Shown piece after piece: positions 11,880 through 23,680 of a stretch of DNA of 64,000 nucleotides. Made by a program: the position numbers and the translations under genes. The DNA lies in contig JAMKCH010022258.1 of assembly GCA_023653785.1 (NCBI GenBank), positions 1 through 64,000 of the forward strand, read 5' to 3'. Below the pieces are notes generated by a model that saw only the letters and a list, made by a program, of their open reading frames with translations, had not been told where the DNA came from and did no database searches. This DNA is from Ophioderma brevispina (lineage: Eukaryota; Echinodermata; Ophiuroidea; Amphilepidida; Ophiodermatidae). The stretch's first letter is position 1; the number at the start of each line of letters is the position of its first letter.

Positions 11880-13500
11880 ATGGGTCGTTGCATTCTTCGC
11901 CGATTCTGCATTTAGAACATAATGAAAAACATTCAATATTCAAGCACACCATACCTTTTCGTCTACCATTGCTATATTTGAGCCCTGTGCATATGGGAGG
12001 GGGTATGGTGAAGGTGAGTGTGCAAGGTTTTGGCTTTGCGACCGATACTTTGATCTTCGGAAGTGGTTTGATTAAGAACCTACTTATCACTTGAGGTGAC
12101 AAATATCCATCTGTATTTCTTAGGTTAAATACACTACAAAAACATCAAATTCCATTTAGACATTCATAAAATAAGTACTACATTAGAAGGAAACATATTA
12201 GCTATTTAAATCACAACATCGGTAAGTCTATTCTCTAGCACTCTGTTACGCTTCATGTGCTTCATTCAGTAAAGTACAACGTGTTACCAAAGACTATCGC
12301 GCTATAAATGTGACGCATGCGCGAGTAATTGGATAAGCATTTTGCTACAGCGTTTATCGATGTACGATTTTCCATTGTGTTTATTTCGTCATAACATTAA
12401 TTTATTCTTTGTCTGCGGAACTAAATTCCCAAAGAACGCTCAATAAGAACGTTTATGTGTTCTAAGACCTTAAAACTGGTGTTTGAAGAATTAAATGCCA
12501 AGTGTTTTAGAACTAACTTGGAGGTACATGTATTTCAAATAATACACTAAACTTTTCACTTTAACCTTTGTTGACTCTACTTGCATGGACCTATATGAAT
12601 TTGAAATAAATAAGGAAATACTTAATTTCCCATGACATTGCAGGAAATATGGTATTTGCTACTAAAGACCCTGGTCCCAATATTCCTTGTTTTACTTTTC
12701 CACGCCGTCTCCTGAGGGAACCGACCAGAAGGAGCCGCGAGAAGTCTTATCAAGCAAATTACCTCCTGGATTCCCTTAAATTCCTCCTGGATTCCCTTTA
12801 ATTGCTTTCAACATGTCCGGCGTAAACGGAGAATGATGAAAATTATGTATTATCACCATAATCAAAGGGGGTTGGATGGTAGTAAAATAAAATGGGTTGA
12901 AATTACAGAGGGTTCTAATTTTGGAAAAACTTAAAGGTGCTTGTTCCGATTTATGTGTATTGTGTTTTCTACTTGATATGAGAGCTGGCACTTGCACATA
13001 CGCCCCATCAAGTACCGTGGGAAACAAACTTGCAGTTTTGATGGTAGATGCAATAATGCATGTTGGAAAGCCCTATTCAATACTGTTCTAATATTGATGG
13101 TTAACCACTAAAACGGCAGTTTTTGGTTTATATCTTGGGAATGAAATGGATTTGAGGGCTCAAATTTCAGGACGAGAATGAGAAAAATACGGCCTTTCAT
13201 CTGATATCAAAATCGCTACTACTTCCGGGTAAATCAGGGGGGTCTCAAAGACGATCGGAACACGCACCTTTAATCTTAATCTGTACTTACACCAAGAAAT
13301 CTCCAGGGTACCTTGATGAAAAATAAATATTAAATTTTATAAATAAATAAAAAAAAACGTCTGTAGAAAATTGTTTGAGGTGATTACAATTTTAAAATTT
13401 TGCTATTTTTAATTTTTATGCACTTTTAGAAATCAAAGACCAATATTGACCAAGTTATGAAAGGGAAACGTTTCAACTGATTCCGCCTTGATTCAGTTAT
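11880..13500. repeat. Long repeat unit, copy A
   Basis: Patches 11,915-12,095 and 12,600-13,480 align with 16,035-16,205 and 16,780-17,340 (copy B). Shared phrases include AAAGACCCTGGTCCCAATAT, GGTTTTGGCTTTGC/GATTTGGCTTTGC and GGTTCTAATTTTGG. Between the patches similarity is lost. Copy A carries the TTAA MITE and a local doubling of CCTCCTGGATTCCC at 12,764-12,802. No protein is recognisable. Confidence 0.7.
12935..13269. mobile_element. TTAA-flanked MITE (AGGTGC family, copy 1)
   Basis: 335 bp bounded by TTAA at 12,931-12,934 and 13,270-13,273. Ends are inverted repeats AGGTGCTTGTTCCGAT / AGGTGCGTGTTCCGAT, one mismatch in 16. The homologous place in the second 2-kb repeat copy has a single TTAA (17,108-17,111) and no insert. 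TTAA duplication is characteristic of piggyBac-type transposition. No coding capacity. Confidence 0.8.
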
Positions 13501-14186
13501 TTGCTAAATCAGAAAATCGAAAAAAATCACCTAATATCAGATTTTTGCATTTCTGTAACAAGTATAGGTTTCCTAACATACACTACAAGTGCTAAGACTG
13601 AAGACAGTCTAATAAGAACAAAATCATACATTTTAGTCATTACTGTCCGTACGGACACTTAGTACAACACATAATTGAATGGCTATTCATATTTTTAAGC
13701 ATTGCTGTTTTCTTTTCTGTTAAGTTTTTAGTTGCAAAAAATAACTTATGAGAATTCTACAGACTCGTCCTTCAATTATAAGATATTTCTGCAAATTCCA
13801 AATATTTTTGTATAGTGAATATAGTGTCTTTAAGCGTGAGATAATGTTTTATAAGCAAGAAATCCACAAAATACGATACCCTCTCATATATTATGAAGTA
13901 AAAGAAGTTGTATTGGTTAAATCCGCAATTAATTTTTTTAATTAATTATATATCACCGTTTTCAATACCATTCAAAAACAAAATTATGTTCATTTAATAC
14001 ACAACCTTTTTATTTTGGTAGTTAGTGAAATTCAGCTCAAAGCAAAACTACGCACCGGCCACTGCTTAAGTCTGCTGCCCGCTATCGGTTATTCGACGTT
14101 ATTCTCTCAATCGTATGAGAAATTTTTGAAGCCAAACAACTGTCGTTAACGGCAACAAATCGTTGTATGAATGAAATGAATTCGTA

Positions 14187-15972
14187 TAGTCCGCTCAATC
14201 TACGGTATGACCTGGACAAAACTGCTACAGAAGGTTTTCTTGCTGTAACTTGTTGTATAAACCCTCCCGAACAACATATCAAAAAGGTAGAAAAAAAGAA
14301 GCATGGCAAGACATGTTAATTTGCATAAATCCTATGTGCCAATTTTGCCTATATTTTGGTTATTATACAATATATTAGAAGGGGACGACCCGATTTAAGT
14401 AAATAAAGTTTTCTTCTTGATAGAATGGTCTTCACCTCTAAACCCCATCTCTAGAGTTTTGTGCTGATATTTCAACCCGTTTTCATGTGAGGGCTATAAA
14501 TATGATTTTCTTAGCCCTATATGTGTAAAATTAATATCCGTCGACCAAAATGGGGTATGATTTCGCTCATAACTTCCAAACCAAATATCCTTTAGCCACA
14601 AGATTTAACAGGGTAAATGAGAAAAATAGTAGCTTTCTTCAAATTCCAAAATGTTGACCACTTCCGGTAAATTTGTTAAAAATGTGCACGTAGGCTGTGA
14701 AAATATAGGCTGCGAGTATAGGGACGATGCTATTAGCAATCAGGCCACGGCCCTTTAACTCTTGGGTCTTTCTTGCTGTCCAACATAGGACCCGAGGTAC
14801 TTGAGGTCTAACCTTTTTTGAGTTGGGTACCATGTGTACTGCAGATGGCTTGATGATTCTCTTCCTCATTGACGGTCATGTATTCCATTCCGTCTCTTTG
14901 GCATTTATTAGATGTAGGCTGACTTTATGCAGCATTCTCAATTGATGCTTAGTAGATCTTGTGTAGCACATATCACATCCCCTGTTAGAGCTGCATAGTC
15001 AAGGACTGTGAGATGTTGACTTTGGTGACGTATACAATGCTTGGCCACCGTTTTATGCTGCTGTCCTAGCTATTACTCAGGCTATTACCAAATGACCACC
15101 TTTTCAAAATGTTCACATACTTAATGACCCCCATTTTCTTCTTTCCTGCTATCCACTTTTATCACAAGTTTGCATAAAATTATCCACTTTTTTAAAGAAT
15201 TTGAACACACAAAATCAAAATTTTGCAGCCTACGTGCACATTTTTAACAAATTTATAATTTCATGGCAGAATTTTATAATTCCATTGCAGTTTGAACTCT
15301 GGAAAAGAGACATTTCCTATTTCAGGTTTTAACATCATTGGCCCCCTTAAAGTTTCATACTGGATGATCCCATTTTATTCAGCTTGTGTACCGAATGACC
15401 CCGTAATTTAAGGTACATTTCATCTGAAAGGACCTGGAAAAGGACCCTATTTTTCACCTGGCCGAGGCACATATACCCATCACTTCGCATAGTAAGGGCC
15501 CCGGCACTAGTTGACCCAATGTGTTTGAATAAATACTCTCTGATAATAATTTGCTAAATAAAGATCTCCCCATCCCGGTTGCAGTCTGACAAATCATCTA
15601 GAATGCAAAATTAATTTTGGCGGGAAAAATTGCGGCCATCTTGAATAATGACCATCACTTTCCACTTTTAATATATCAATTGCAAGTACTACACACCTTG
15701 CAGGCATAGCCATGTAAAACATGTTCAAATACTAACAGAAAAATGGAAAATCTCCCTAAACATGCATTCATGAGCTATATACCTTTGTCGAAATATGGGC
15801 GTATACGTCCACGTAAGATAATTTGCAAATTACCATGTCTTGCCAGGCTTCCCTTTTTCTACCTTTTTGATATGTTGTTTGGGAGATCTGTTACTGCTAG
15901 TTACAGCAAGAAAACCTTCTGTAGCAATTTTGTCCAGGTGTACCCAGTATTTTTCATAGATTGAGTGGACTA
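14187..15972. mobile_element. 1.79 kb inverted-repeat element inserted in a 440-bp repeat unit
   Basis: The two ends are long imperfect inverted repeats: 14,187-~14,330 pairs with ~15,825-15,972, beginning TAGTCCGCTCAATCTA and ending in the complement of TAGTCCACTCAATCTA. The flanking sequence is the 440-bp unit, which runs ...GAATTCGTA before it and resumes GTATGGACATTTTC after it. GTA is therefore duplicated at 14,184-14,186 and 15,973-15,975, and other copies of the unit are uninterrupted here. No transposase is recognisable; a decayed RT lies in the middle. It is a non-autonomous DNA element or foldback with a 3-bp target duplication; the superfamily is not assigned. Confidence 0.75.
14700..15060 (-). 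pseudogene. Reverse transcriptase relic nested in the 1.79 kb element
   Basis: On the minus strand a patchwork of frames spells an RT palm-thumb segment: a block like LDYA-ALTG where the family has YADDIAL, then a block like HLINAKETE, TVNEEENHQAICSTHGTQLKK, and a KYLGSYVG-like remnant. The DDI of the catalytic motif is missing and the frame breaks repeatedly. It lies inside the larger inverted-repeat element and is itself flanked by short inverted copies at 14,667-14,697 and 15,225-15,255. It is a different RT subtype from the 6.6-7.7 kb relic. Confidence 0.6.
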
Positions 15973-15989
15973 GTATGGACATTTTCATT

Positions 15990-17390
15990 GTTTTACAGGG
16001 GAAACGTTTCGGTGTTTAGTGGATTCTGTATTGAGAAAACATTCAATAGTTCAAAGCACATATTGCCATTTCGTGCCAATACTATGTGTGTCTGGGTCTC
16101 TGTATGTGGCAGATTTGGCTTTGCCACCGAGACCCCAACACAAAAGAAATTCTTTCGAACAATGGTCTTCGGAAGGGTTTGATTATGAAACTACTTTGCA
16201 CATGAGGCTACTGGGTTTCAATAATCAGCTTTCCATCGAGATAGCCAAGAAAGGGGTCTTTACTACAGACAATTTCAATCAACTTTATACCGCCAAATAG
16301 ACTTTGATAGAGGGTCATTTGTTTATATTTTGAAGAATTGCTGACAAAATTGGCTTTCACTGTTTGTACTTTGTTTAAATATCAAATTGCTTTAAAAATA
16401 ATGAAAATAATTTTTATTACAATCTATACAAGCTTCTGAACACTTACAAACGAGTGAATCAAAAAGTGTTTTTTATGAGATTTTAGTGTTTGCATACTTT
16501 ATCTAACTGGCAGAAAACTTTCGTTTCATTTTGACTTCGCGATGACTCTGCTTGTGTTAACCTAAATAAACAATGACTTACATTTGTATTACCATCGAAA
16601 CAAAAATAATCAAAACTATACCAGTGTTCTATTTAGAATTTCGAACTTATACTGAATTCCAAAATGTTTCTATTTTACACAAGTGTCATCAGATGTTATT
16701 TGGCTTCATGAGTTCGAAAATTGAAATCTTTTATTATATTTAGCACCCACCTCTCAACTATAAAACTTGTAGTAGAATATTCTAAAGGAAACACTTGATT
16801 TCCCATGCGATTACAGGACATATTGGTATTTGCTAAAGACCCTGGTCCCAATATCCCTGTTTTATTATCTTTCCCACGCGTCTACCTGTTTAATCAGCGA
16901 ACAGTCTAGGGAGAGCCGCGAAAAGCCTTCATCAAGCAATTACCGGTTCGTGGAGCCGTGACTTCCCCTTTAAAATTGTTCCAACACGTCCTACCTAAAC
17001 GTAGAATGGTGGAAATTAATAATTGTTACCGCACCAATCAAAACTTTAAAAGCGGGGTGGCTATCAAAAGGGGTTGAAATTATATTGGGTTCTAATTTTG
17101 GAAAGCGTTAATCTGAATCGTACTTACACTAAAAATCTGTATTTATGGGGACCTCTATTGTACCCTTGGTGAAAAAATCCGATTAAAATCCAGGTAAAAA
17201 AATAATAAAAATGTCCCTAGACACTTGTTGAGGAGATAAACTCCTCAAAATTGCTATTTTTAAACATTATCTAGATCATTACTTTTTTAAGATTTGTCAG
17301 CTTTAGACAAAATAAGACCCAATATTGACCACGTTATGACAGTACGATTCAAATGAATGGTAACCACCTTCTTAATTAAAAAAATCATTC
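15990..17390. repeat. Long repeat unit, copy B
   Basis: This is the same-orientation partner of copy A, offset by ~4.1-4.2 kb, which shrinks to about 2.06 kb once the MITE and the 1.79 kb element are removed. It lacks the MITE (single TTAA at 17,108) and is followed by the non-LTR fragment and then the 440-bp tandem units. Confidence 0.7.
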
Positions 17391-17452
17391 TTAATTTAAG
17401 TGAGGTTCCTTAAAAGTGAAATGTTTTTATAAGCAATTAAACGCGTTCCGTT

Positions 17453-18048
17453 CGTTCGTTTTCGGCAAGTCCAAAATCACAGTCGAAGATCCGTCTTTAA
17501 AACTCTGATAGTTCATCATCCGTTGATCCGTCCCTGGATAATTCCACCTGGAGACTTGAGACCTCACAGTCCTCTAGATGTGGTATGGTTTGTGGCTCTC
17601 CACAAATCGGCATTTGTTTGGTGAAGGTTCTACGCCGATCTTGTGAAGGAAGTTCTTTGTAGTTACGACCAACGCCAGTTCTGAGTCTGTTGAGGTTTGA
17701 CCCATGCTTTCCTATCAAGGTCACAAGCCTTTTGGCTTGTAGATGGGCTGTCACACAACTGCCTCTGCTTTGGTTCAAGTAGATGATGACGCATTGCTCA
17801 TACATCTGTCATTGATCCAGGCTGATCGATAGGGATACGTGACTGCAGTGTCATTGATTGGGTAGCAAAGTGATGCCGTGGAATCCTGATCCTCAAAGGG
17901 TGTTGGGGGTGGGATGAGGCTACCAGGTTCATCACATTTCTTGCGAGCGTTTGATCTCTGAAGGTTCCTCCTAAGTTTGCAGGAGCTATGCCAGACAGAA
18001 TTGAAGTAATTATCCTACAGGCGTTTCCGCCCAAAAGGCAACCACACC
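17453..18048 (-). pseudogene. 3' fragment of a non-LTR retrotransposon (RT C-terminus)
   Basis: Two minus-strand frames (about 18,034-17,798 and 17,805-17,497) join across a frameshift and encode the C-terminal tail of a jockey-like ORF2. Present are the SGIAPANL block, a histidine/proline-rich SHPQHPLR block, LNRLRTGVGR, and a zinc-knuckle-like CGEPQTIPHLEDC. After the stop a short tail of AACG repeats ends the element, as in many non-LTR elements. Near-identical CGCGTTCCRTT sits on both sides (17,442-17,452 and 18,049-18,059), a plausible 11-bp target-site duplication. It is a 5'-truncated insertion within the 2-kb repeat unit. Confidence 0.7.
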
Positions 18049-18089
18049 GCGTTCCATTGTGCAGGAAAAATATGATACCCTTTCAAAAG

Positions 18090-19302
18090 GTAAAGTGTAT
18101 TGCTTAATTAAAAAATCACCAACTACCTTCGTTTTCATCAAAACACTTTTGTTTTCCTTTAATTTGCTTTTTAACAAATTACATATTACCGTTTTCAACA
18201 CTTACCCTCAATACAACCTGTTTAAAACAAAATGATGTCATAAGATAAACCTCCTTCTTACAATCCGAGACTTCAATCACACGATTTCTATGATTTTTTG
18301 TCTTTGGTAGTTAGTGAAATTCATTTCCAGAGTACCAACCACTGCTTAGTCTGCTGCCCCTACGGTCATTTGACGTGTATTCTATCAATCGTATGGCAGA
18401 GGAATTCATGTTAAGCTAAAACGACTGTCGTTAACAGCAACAAGTCGTTGCCTTAAAGAATAATGCGAACTGGACATTTTCATTGTTTTACGGAGAAGCT
18501 TTGTGTGTGTTTTGAGTAAAATTGAATATACCACAACAATAACAATTATAAGTCCGGATAGGTGGAAATATAAACTATATAAACAACTACCTCCTGTTTT
18601 TCAACACTTTTGTTTTCATTTAATTTGCATTTTTAATCAAATTTATATATATCTACAGTTTTTCAACACTTTTTACATGCTATATTAAATACACAACCTT
18701 TGCTTACTATATGAGTCTCGCGATTTCTATGGTTTTGTTTTTGGGTAGTTAGTGAAATTCATTCAGAGTACTTGCCAGCCTTGCTTAGTCGCTGCCCACG
18801 ATCGGTTATTCTACCTATTCTATCAATCGTTACGGCGGAGGAAATTCTTTTTAAGGCTAAGCGACTGTCCTTAACAATAAAGATCGTTGTATTAATAGGA
18901 ATGAATTCGTATGTACATTTCTATTGTTTTAACGGGAGAAGGTTTTGTGTGTTTTGAGTAAATTTGAAATCAATGCACAATAATAACAACATTACCGGAT
19001 TTGGAACTAAAAAAAAAAATAAACCCTAACTGCCTCCTGGACTTCATCATAACACTTTGTTAGTTTAATTTGCATATTTTTTCAATTAAAATATCACAGT
19101 TTTCCAAACACTTTTTTAAATGCTATATTGATACACAAACCTTTGCTACTATCTGACACTGCGTTGTCTATGAGGGTTTTTTGCTTTTGGTGTATTTAGA
19201 GAATTCATTCAGAGTACTTGCCAGCCATTGCTTAGGTCTGCTGCCCCCTATCGGTTTATTCTCATTCTACGCTAATTCTATCAATCGTACGGCAGAGGAA
19301 AT
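18090..19302. repeat. Tandem array of ~440-bp units
   Basis: About two and a half units in head-to-tail order. The landmark TAGTTAGTGAAATTCATT starts at 18,308 and 18,746 and its degenerate form at 19,193 (periods 438 and 447). Units differ by many one-base indels. The array breaks off at 19,302 after GGCAGAGGAAAT. Confidence 0.85.
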
Positions 19303-22300
19303 CTATACTTAAAAGATCGAACTTCGCCATGTTGTTTTTTTTCCATGGAGGCTGACATGTTGACCCAGGAGGTCGCCATGTTAAATGTGGACCCATCAGG
19401 TAATACCCTTCCCATCGTGTCCCTCGATTGCTCGGGGTTTCTGTATTCAAACTGCTGATAATGATGATTAGATTTCATTGAGGATGCAAATACCCGTGTT
19501 GTAAACAAGGCTAACATGTTGTAAACAATAGTAGATGCGTATTGAAATCCCGCCGATGGTTTAACAAAGAGTAAATCCGTAAATTGAGGGTAACCGTTTT
19601 CTAGGGTACGAGTTGTCGTCCATGTTCGTGACTTAATTACCCATGGTCCTTCGAGTTTGAACCTTTGTGCTTTTCTTTGTAAAATTATTTAGATTTCTTG
19701 TGATAAAAGAGAATAAAAAACAATAAGAAGGCCTACCGCAAAACATTCAAGATTGATTTAAACACTACGGATTTCTAATTCATTAAAAGACTTTCCTAAT
19801 TAATCACCACGTCTATTTTGACGCAAAAATTCGTGACCTTTTTGTTCTCGCGTTAACGTGATCGCGTTTGACATCTTTGATTTTTATTTCTAAAATATTT
19901 ATTTTTTGGAAACAAACAAATAAGATGATAAAGATCCCTCATATTCCTTTGAAACAATGCGTTTTAAACCTATTTTTGTATTCATTAATTAGCACCATGA
20001 ACATTAACGTATTTTCGGAAGAAATAATTGGTTACCTTCCGCCTGACTATTTGTAGAATCAAGAACTGCATGGACACTCGCGTCCTTGGTCCTATGTTGG
20101 TGTACTGATCACAAGTACGCTGTGGAGGTCGAATATCAATGACAACATTTTAGGCCTAAAGTAAATATACTTAGCTATACTATTAACTCGAAGAAAGCAG
20201 GTCTGGTTTACAACCTGAGCGGCATGCATTAAAAGGGAAGCCCAATTTAATATTATAAGATTTAATTTTGATCGAATTGACCGTGTGGGGGGGGGGGGGG
20301 TCTCAACACAAATGGCCATTCGGGGACGTGCTACAAACATCGGTCCCGTTTTCAACTTTCTGTTATATCAATGACCCCTTTTTCATTCCAATTTCGGTAT
20401 TGTAAATGGTCGGTTTTTTTTTAAATATTCTCATGGCCCGATATATAAGATAATAAAATTTTAATTTTGATAGGAATTGCCCGCAGGGTCTCAACACACA
20501 AGTGGCCATACGGGGTCGTGTCGTACATCGGTCCCATTTTTCAGCTTCTGGTTTATAACAATTTTTCATATCAAGTTTAGTTATAGCAATGGGTGGGGTT
20601 TTTTTTTCAAAAGTTTCTCAAATTGTTGGAAAAATTAGTCAAATTTTCTAAATCGGAAGCCAAGCTTTTCTAAAAAATTGTTGGAAAATGAGTCAAATTC
20701 TTCATCGAAAAAGGACATGCCTTTCCTCGATGCCAGGCGGCGTGCGCAGGGGGGGGGGGGGGGGGGCGGTCTCCACTCCTTAAATTCACACAAAAGGTCC
20801 GTTCCGTTTTGCTTAATTGTTGACCCGAAAAAAGCCCAAATGTAGGAAGAGATTGCAAGAAGCCCATTTTTGGTGATGAGAGGTTCAAAAAAGTCCAAAA
20901 GGACCATGGGGGGGGGGGGGGTGGGGTACACTTTACCCCAAAAAGTCCACTTTTGCGAGGTCCCGCAGGGGGTCCTTGGGACAAGGCTCAAGAGATTTCC
21001 CGATTTCAATGGTGCGAGGGCATCTTGCCTCGAGGCCTAAGCGGTTGGGGTCCAGGTGCCCACTTTAGAGCCCCTGATGGGTTCTAGGGCGAAGCCCCGG
21101 CATGGGTTGCAGGGGCGAAGCCCCGGGAAGCTCCTGGGTTTTGCCATCTTTGAAGGTAAAAATGTGTCTTCAGAGAACAAGTTTCACGGCCTCAAGAGGT
21201 TCCCGATTGGGGGATGTTAAGAGCGAGCCGTCTTGCCGTGAAAGCCTACACGGGTGGGGTCCATGGGTTCAGCCGTAGGGCCCCTGGGGGGGGTCCAGGG
21301 GCGCGGAGGTCCCGGAAGCTCTGGAATTTGCCCTCGTAGAGCAAAAATTGCAAGATAATTTCATGTTGGACGCTATAATAAAGAGGGAAGTGAAGACGGG
21401 CATGGAGGAGAAATAAGGTCGACGGAATGTCTGGTGGGCAAGCGGAGAGCGGTCAATGAGATGGTGACCGCTACGTTTCGCCTGGACGCGGAGGCTCCAT
21501 CGTTTGCTCATCTTTGTCCTTTAGTCGAATCGTTGCCATCTGGTTGATTTATCTTGTTATTGCTTCCTCAAACTTGGTGACACTTCCAGTTTTCTCCCAT
21601 CTCAATTTGGGTGTTGCTGTGGTGTGGGGGGGGGGGGGGGGCGCCCCCACTGGTTATGCCAATGTCCCGCCACCCTCAAATCTCTGCGTACGGCCCTGCC
21701 TCGAGCAATCATGATTATCTCATTACAGTTGATTGTGAATCATTTGCAGCCTATTTTTGCCATAAATAATTGGTGCTTCACCCCCATTAAAGGCGAATCA
21801 GGGCACGTAGACCAGTTACAGCTATGTATAAGCAGAATTGTGGTTCAGATTAGCGAAAGCGGTCGGCTTGGGTCAGGGGGAGAAAAAGTCTGCTCGGTCA
21901 AGGAAAAATTTGTCCCAAGTGGAGGGTAGCGTCTATCAAACGGCTGATTTTGCCGCAACATTTCCGATGTGCCTCAATTTCTTCCAAGGGGGTAGGCCTA
22001 CTCTGCATACGCCCCCCCCCCCCGCCATTCCCCTCATGTATTGACCTAGTCCCTTAGTGGCCCGTCCCCCTCCGACCCCAGCTACGCAACTGAAGGGGGT
22101 CTTTGGGAGTGGGGTTCTTTGGCTGCCCATTGGCAGTAAAATTTTCTTCCTGGCTCATTATAGTTAATTTGGGGGAAAATCTTGCTAGCTGTTGACTTAA
22201 CACATTCCATGCAGCTTGAGGCATAGTGGAAGGCGGAATTTGTGACAGCGAACGGCAATAAAGGAGAATTGCTGCAGGCTTGGAAAAAATTGTAGGCTAA

Positions 22301-22406
22301 TGTCGCTGAAGTTTTGCATCATCGGTGAATATGTCAGCCCCGTTTAGTGACCGCTTCCACTCAAATCAGCTAGCGGTTGACCGCGCGAAGCTCGGGCAAC
22401 CGCTAG
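19303..22406. mobile_element. 3.1 kb insertion within the 440-bp array
   Basis: The array stops at ...GAGGAAAT (19,302) and resumes with TCTTTTTAAGCTAAG (22,407), the next bases of the same unit. The intervening DNA is foreign to the array. It is GC-richer and has five poly-G/C tracts of 12-18 bases, a ~200-bp direct duplication (20,262 and 20,461) and another (about 20,985 and 21,190) rich in GGGGCGAAGCCCC. No terminal inverted repeat, LTR or clear target duplication is visible, and long frames here merely read poly-G as Pro/Gly. The class of element is unknown. Confidence 0.6.
20287..20921 (+). repeat. Poly-G tracts (14, 18 and 14 bases)
   Basis: Runs at 20,287-20,300, 20,749-20,766 and 20,908-20,921, all inside the 3.1 kb insertion. 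Two more follow at 21,626-21,641 (G) and 22,012-22,023 (C). Confidence 0.95.
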
Positions 22407-22995
22407 TCTTTTTAAGCTAAGGGACTGTCCTAACAAAACAATGTTGTATTAATATGAGAATTCGTAATGCCATTTTCATTGTTTTACGGGAGAAGCGTTA
22501 TGTGTGTTTTGAGTAATTTGAATAAACCCACAGATAATAACAATTATAATACCGATATGTTTGGAAAATATCAAAAAAAAAAAAAAAAACAACTACCCTC
22601 CTGTGTTCATCACAACACTTTTGTTTTAGTTTAATTTGCCTATTTTTCAAATTAAGTATATATCACCATTTTTCACCCTTTTTAAAAGCTAATTGAATCA
22701 CAAACATTTGCTGCTCATCTGCCCACTCGCGATTTCCTATGTTTGGCTTTTGATTAGTGAAATTCATTTCAGGAATACGTGCCAAGCCATTGCTTTAAGT
22801 CTGTGCTGCCCACGTCGGTTATTCGACGTTATCTAACTCAATCGTATTGCAAGGAAATTCATTTTTAGGTAAAGGACTGTCGTTAACAGCAACAAATCGT
22901 TGGATTAATAGTATGAATTCGTATGGATCATTTTACTGTTTTTGTTACGGGAGAAGCTTTAAAAAGTAAATGGAATAAACAATAAAAATATAATA
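22407..22995. repeat. 440-bp array, continuation after the insertion
   Basis: About 1.3 further units with the same landmarks (GTTTTGAGTAATTTGAATAA, ATTAGTGAAATTCATTTC, GACTGTCGTTAACAGCAAC). It ends in unrelated sequence after 22,995. Confidence 0.8.
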
Positions 22996-23374
22996 CATGA
23001 TATGTTGGAAAATGTCAAAACACAACAATATAAGAAACATCGTTTAGGTTCGAGTTTATATTAATAAGGTAATACATTCATTTAGGTGTCGTGTGTGAAA
23101 CTAAAATTCTAAAAGTTGTCTCTTGTTTTAATGTCTTAAAGCATGATTTGATTATTATTTATTAAGAAAATAAAATGCCGTATGTGCACTTTTCCCAGAT
23201 CTCGCTCCTCTAACCACCATGGGGCCTGTTGGCAAGACAACTTCAAATTTGCATTATTATGCATCCAATTAAAACAAATATTAATTAACTCAACATTGTC
23301 TAAATAGCAGCATACGACTTTGGCAATCAGACGAAGCCTAAAAGATGCATGACATATCGCAATTTGTTTACCAC

Positions 23375-23680
23375 TCATAATCGATTGTTGTTACTAGCAG
23401 GAGATATTTTGATCAATCGTTTGACAGGTGGTATCGGATTTATCTCATCAGGTCCATTATTTATAAAATTTCCGACACAACAAAAACAACCTATTGTTTC
23501 AACTCCAAAACGACCCCCTAAAGTATACGTAATATCAGAAAATAGAGCGGAACGTCGGTCAACTATGTAAGATGCGAAGAAAGGCTGAATTTCCTGACGC
23601 TGAACGTCAAACCCGAAATAAAAACTCCTCTTTCCATCACATGGCCTTCTCATTAATTCGTAAAAATTAAGGTAAGTCAC
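23375..23680 (-). other. ORF of ~101 codons, unidentified
   Basis: The frame reads with fairly protein-like composition (KRSFYFGFDVQRQEIQ, YTLGGRFGVETIG). The opposite strand is also open, no motif is recognised, and it borders a TA microsatellite. Listed only as a candidate. Confidence 0.15.

Larger units (their letters stand above)
13940..16012. repeat. 440-bp tandem unit split by the 1.79 kb element
   Basis: 13,940-14,186 and 15,973-16,012 are the two parts of one unit (landmarks GGTAGTTAGTGAAATTC, AGTCTGCTGCCC, GACTGTCGTTAACRGCAAC). The unit is interrupted at GAATTCGTA. Confidence 0.7.

Noticed and set aside
20635..21009. 124-codon minus-strand frame rich in proline
   Set aside because: It is a reading of two poly-G tracts inside the 3.1 kb insertion, with no protein features.
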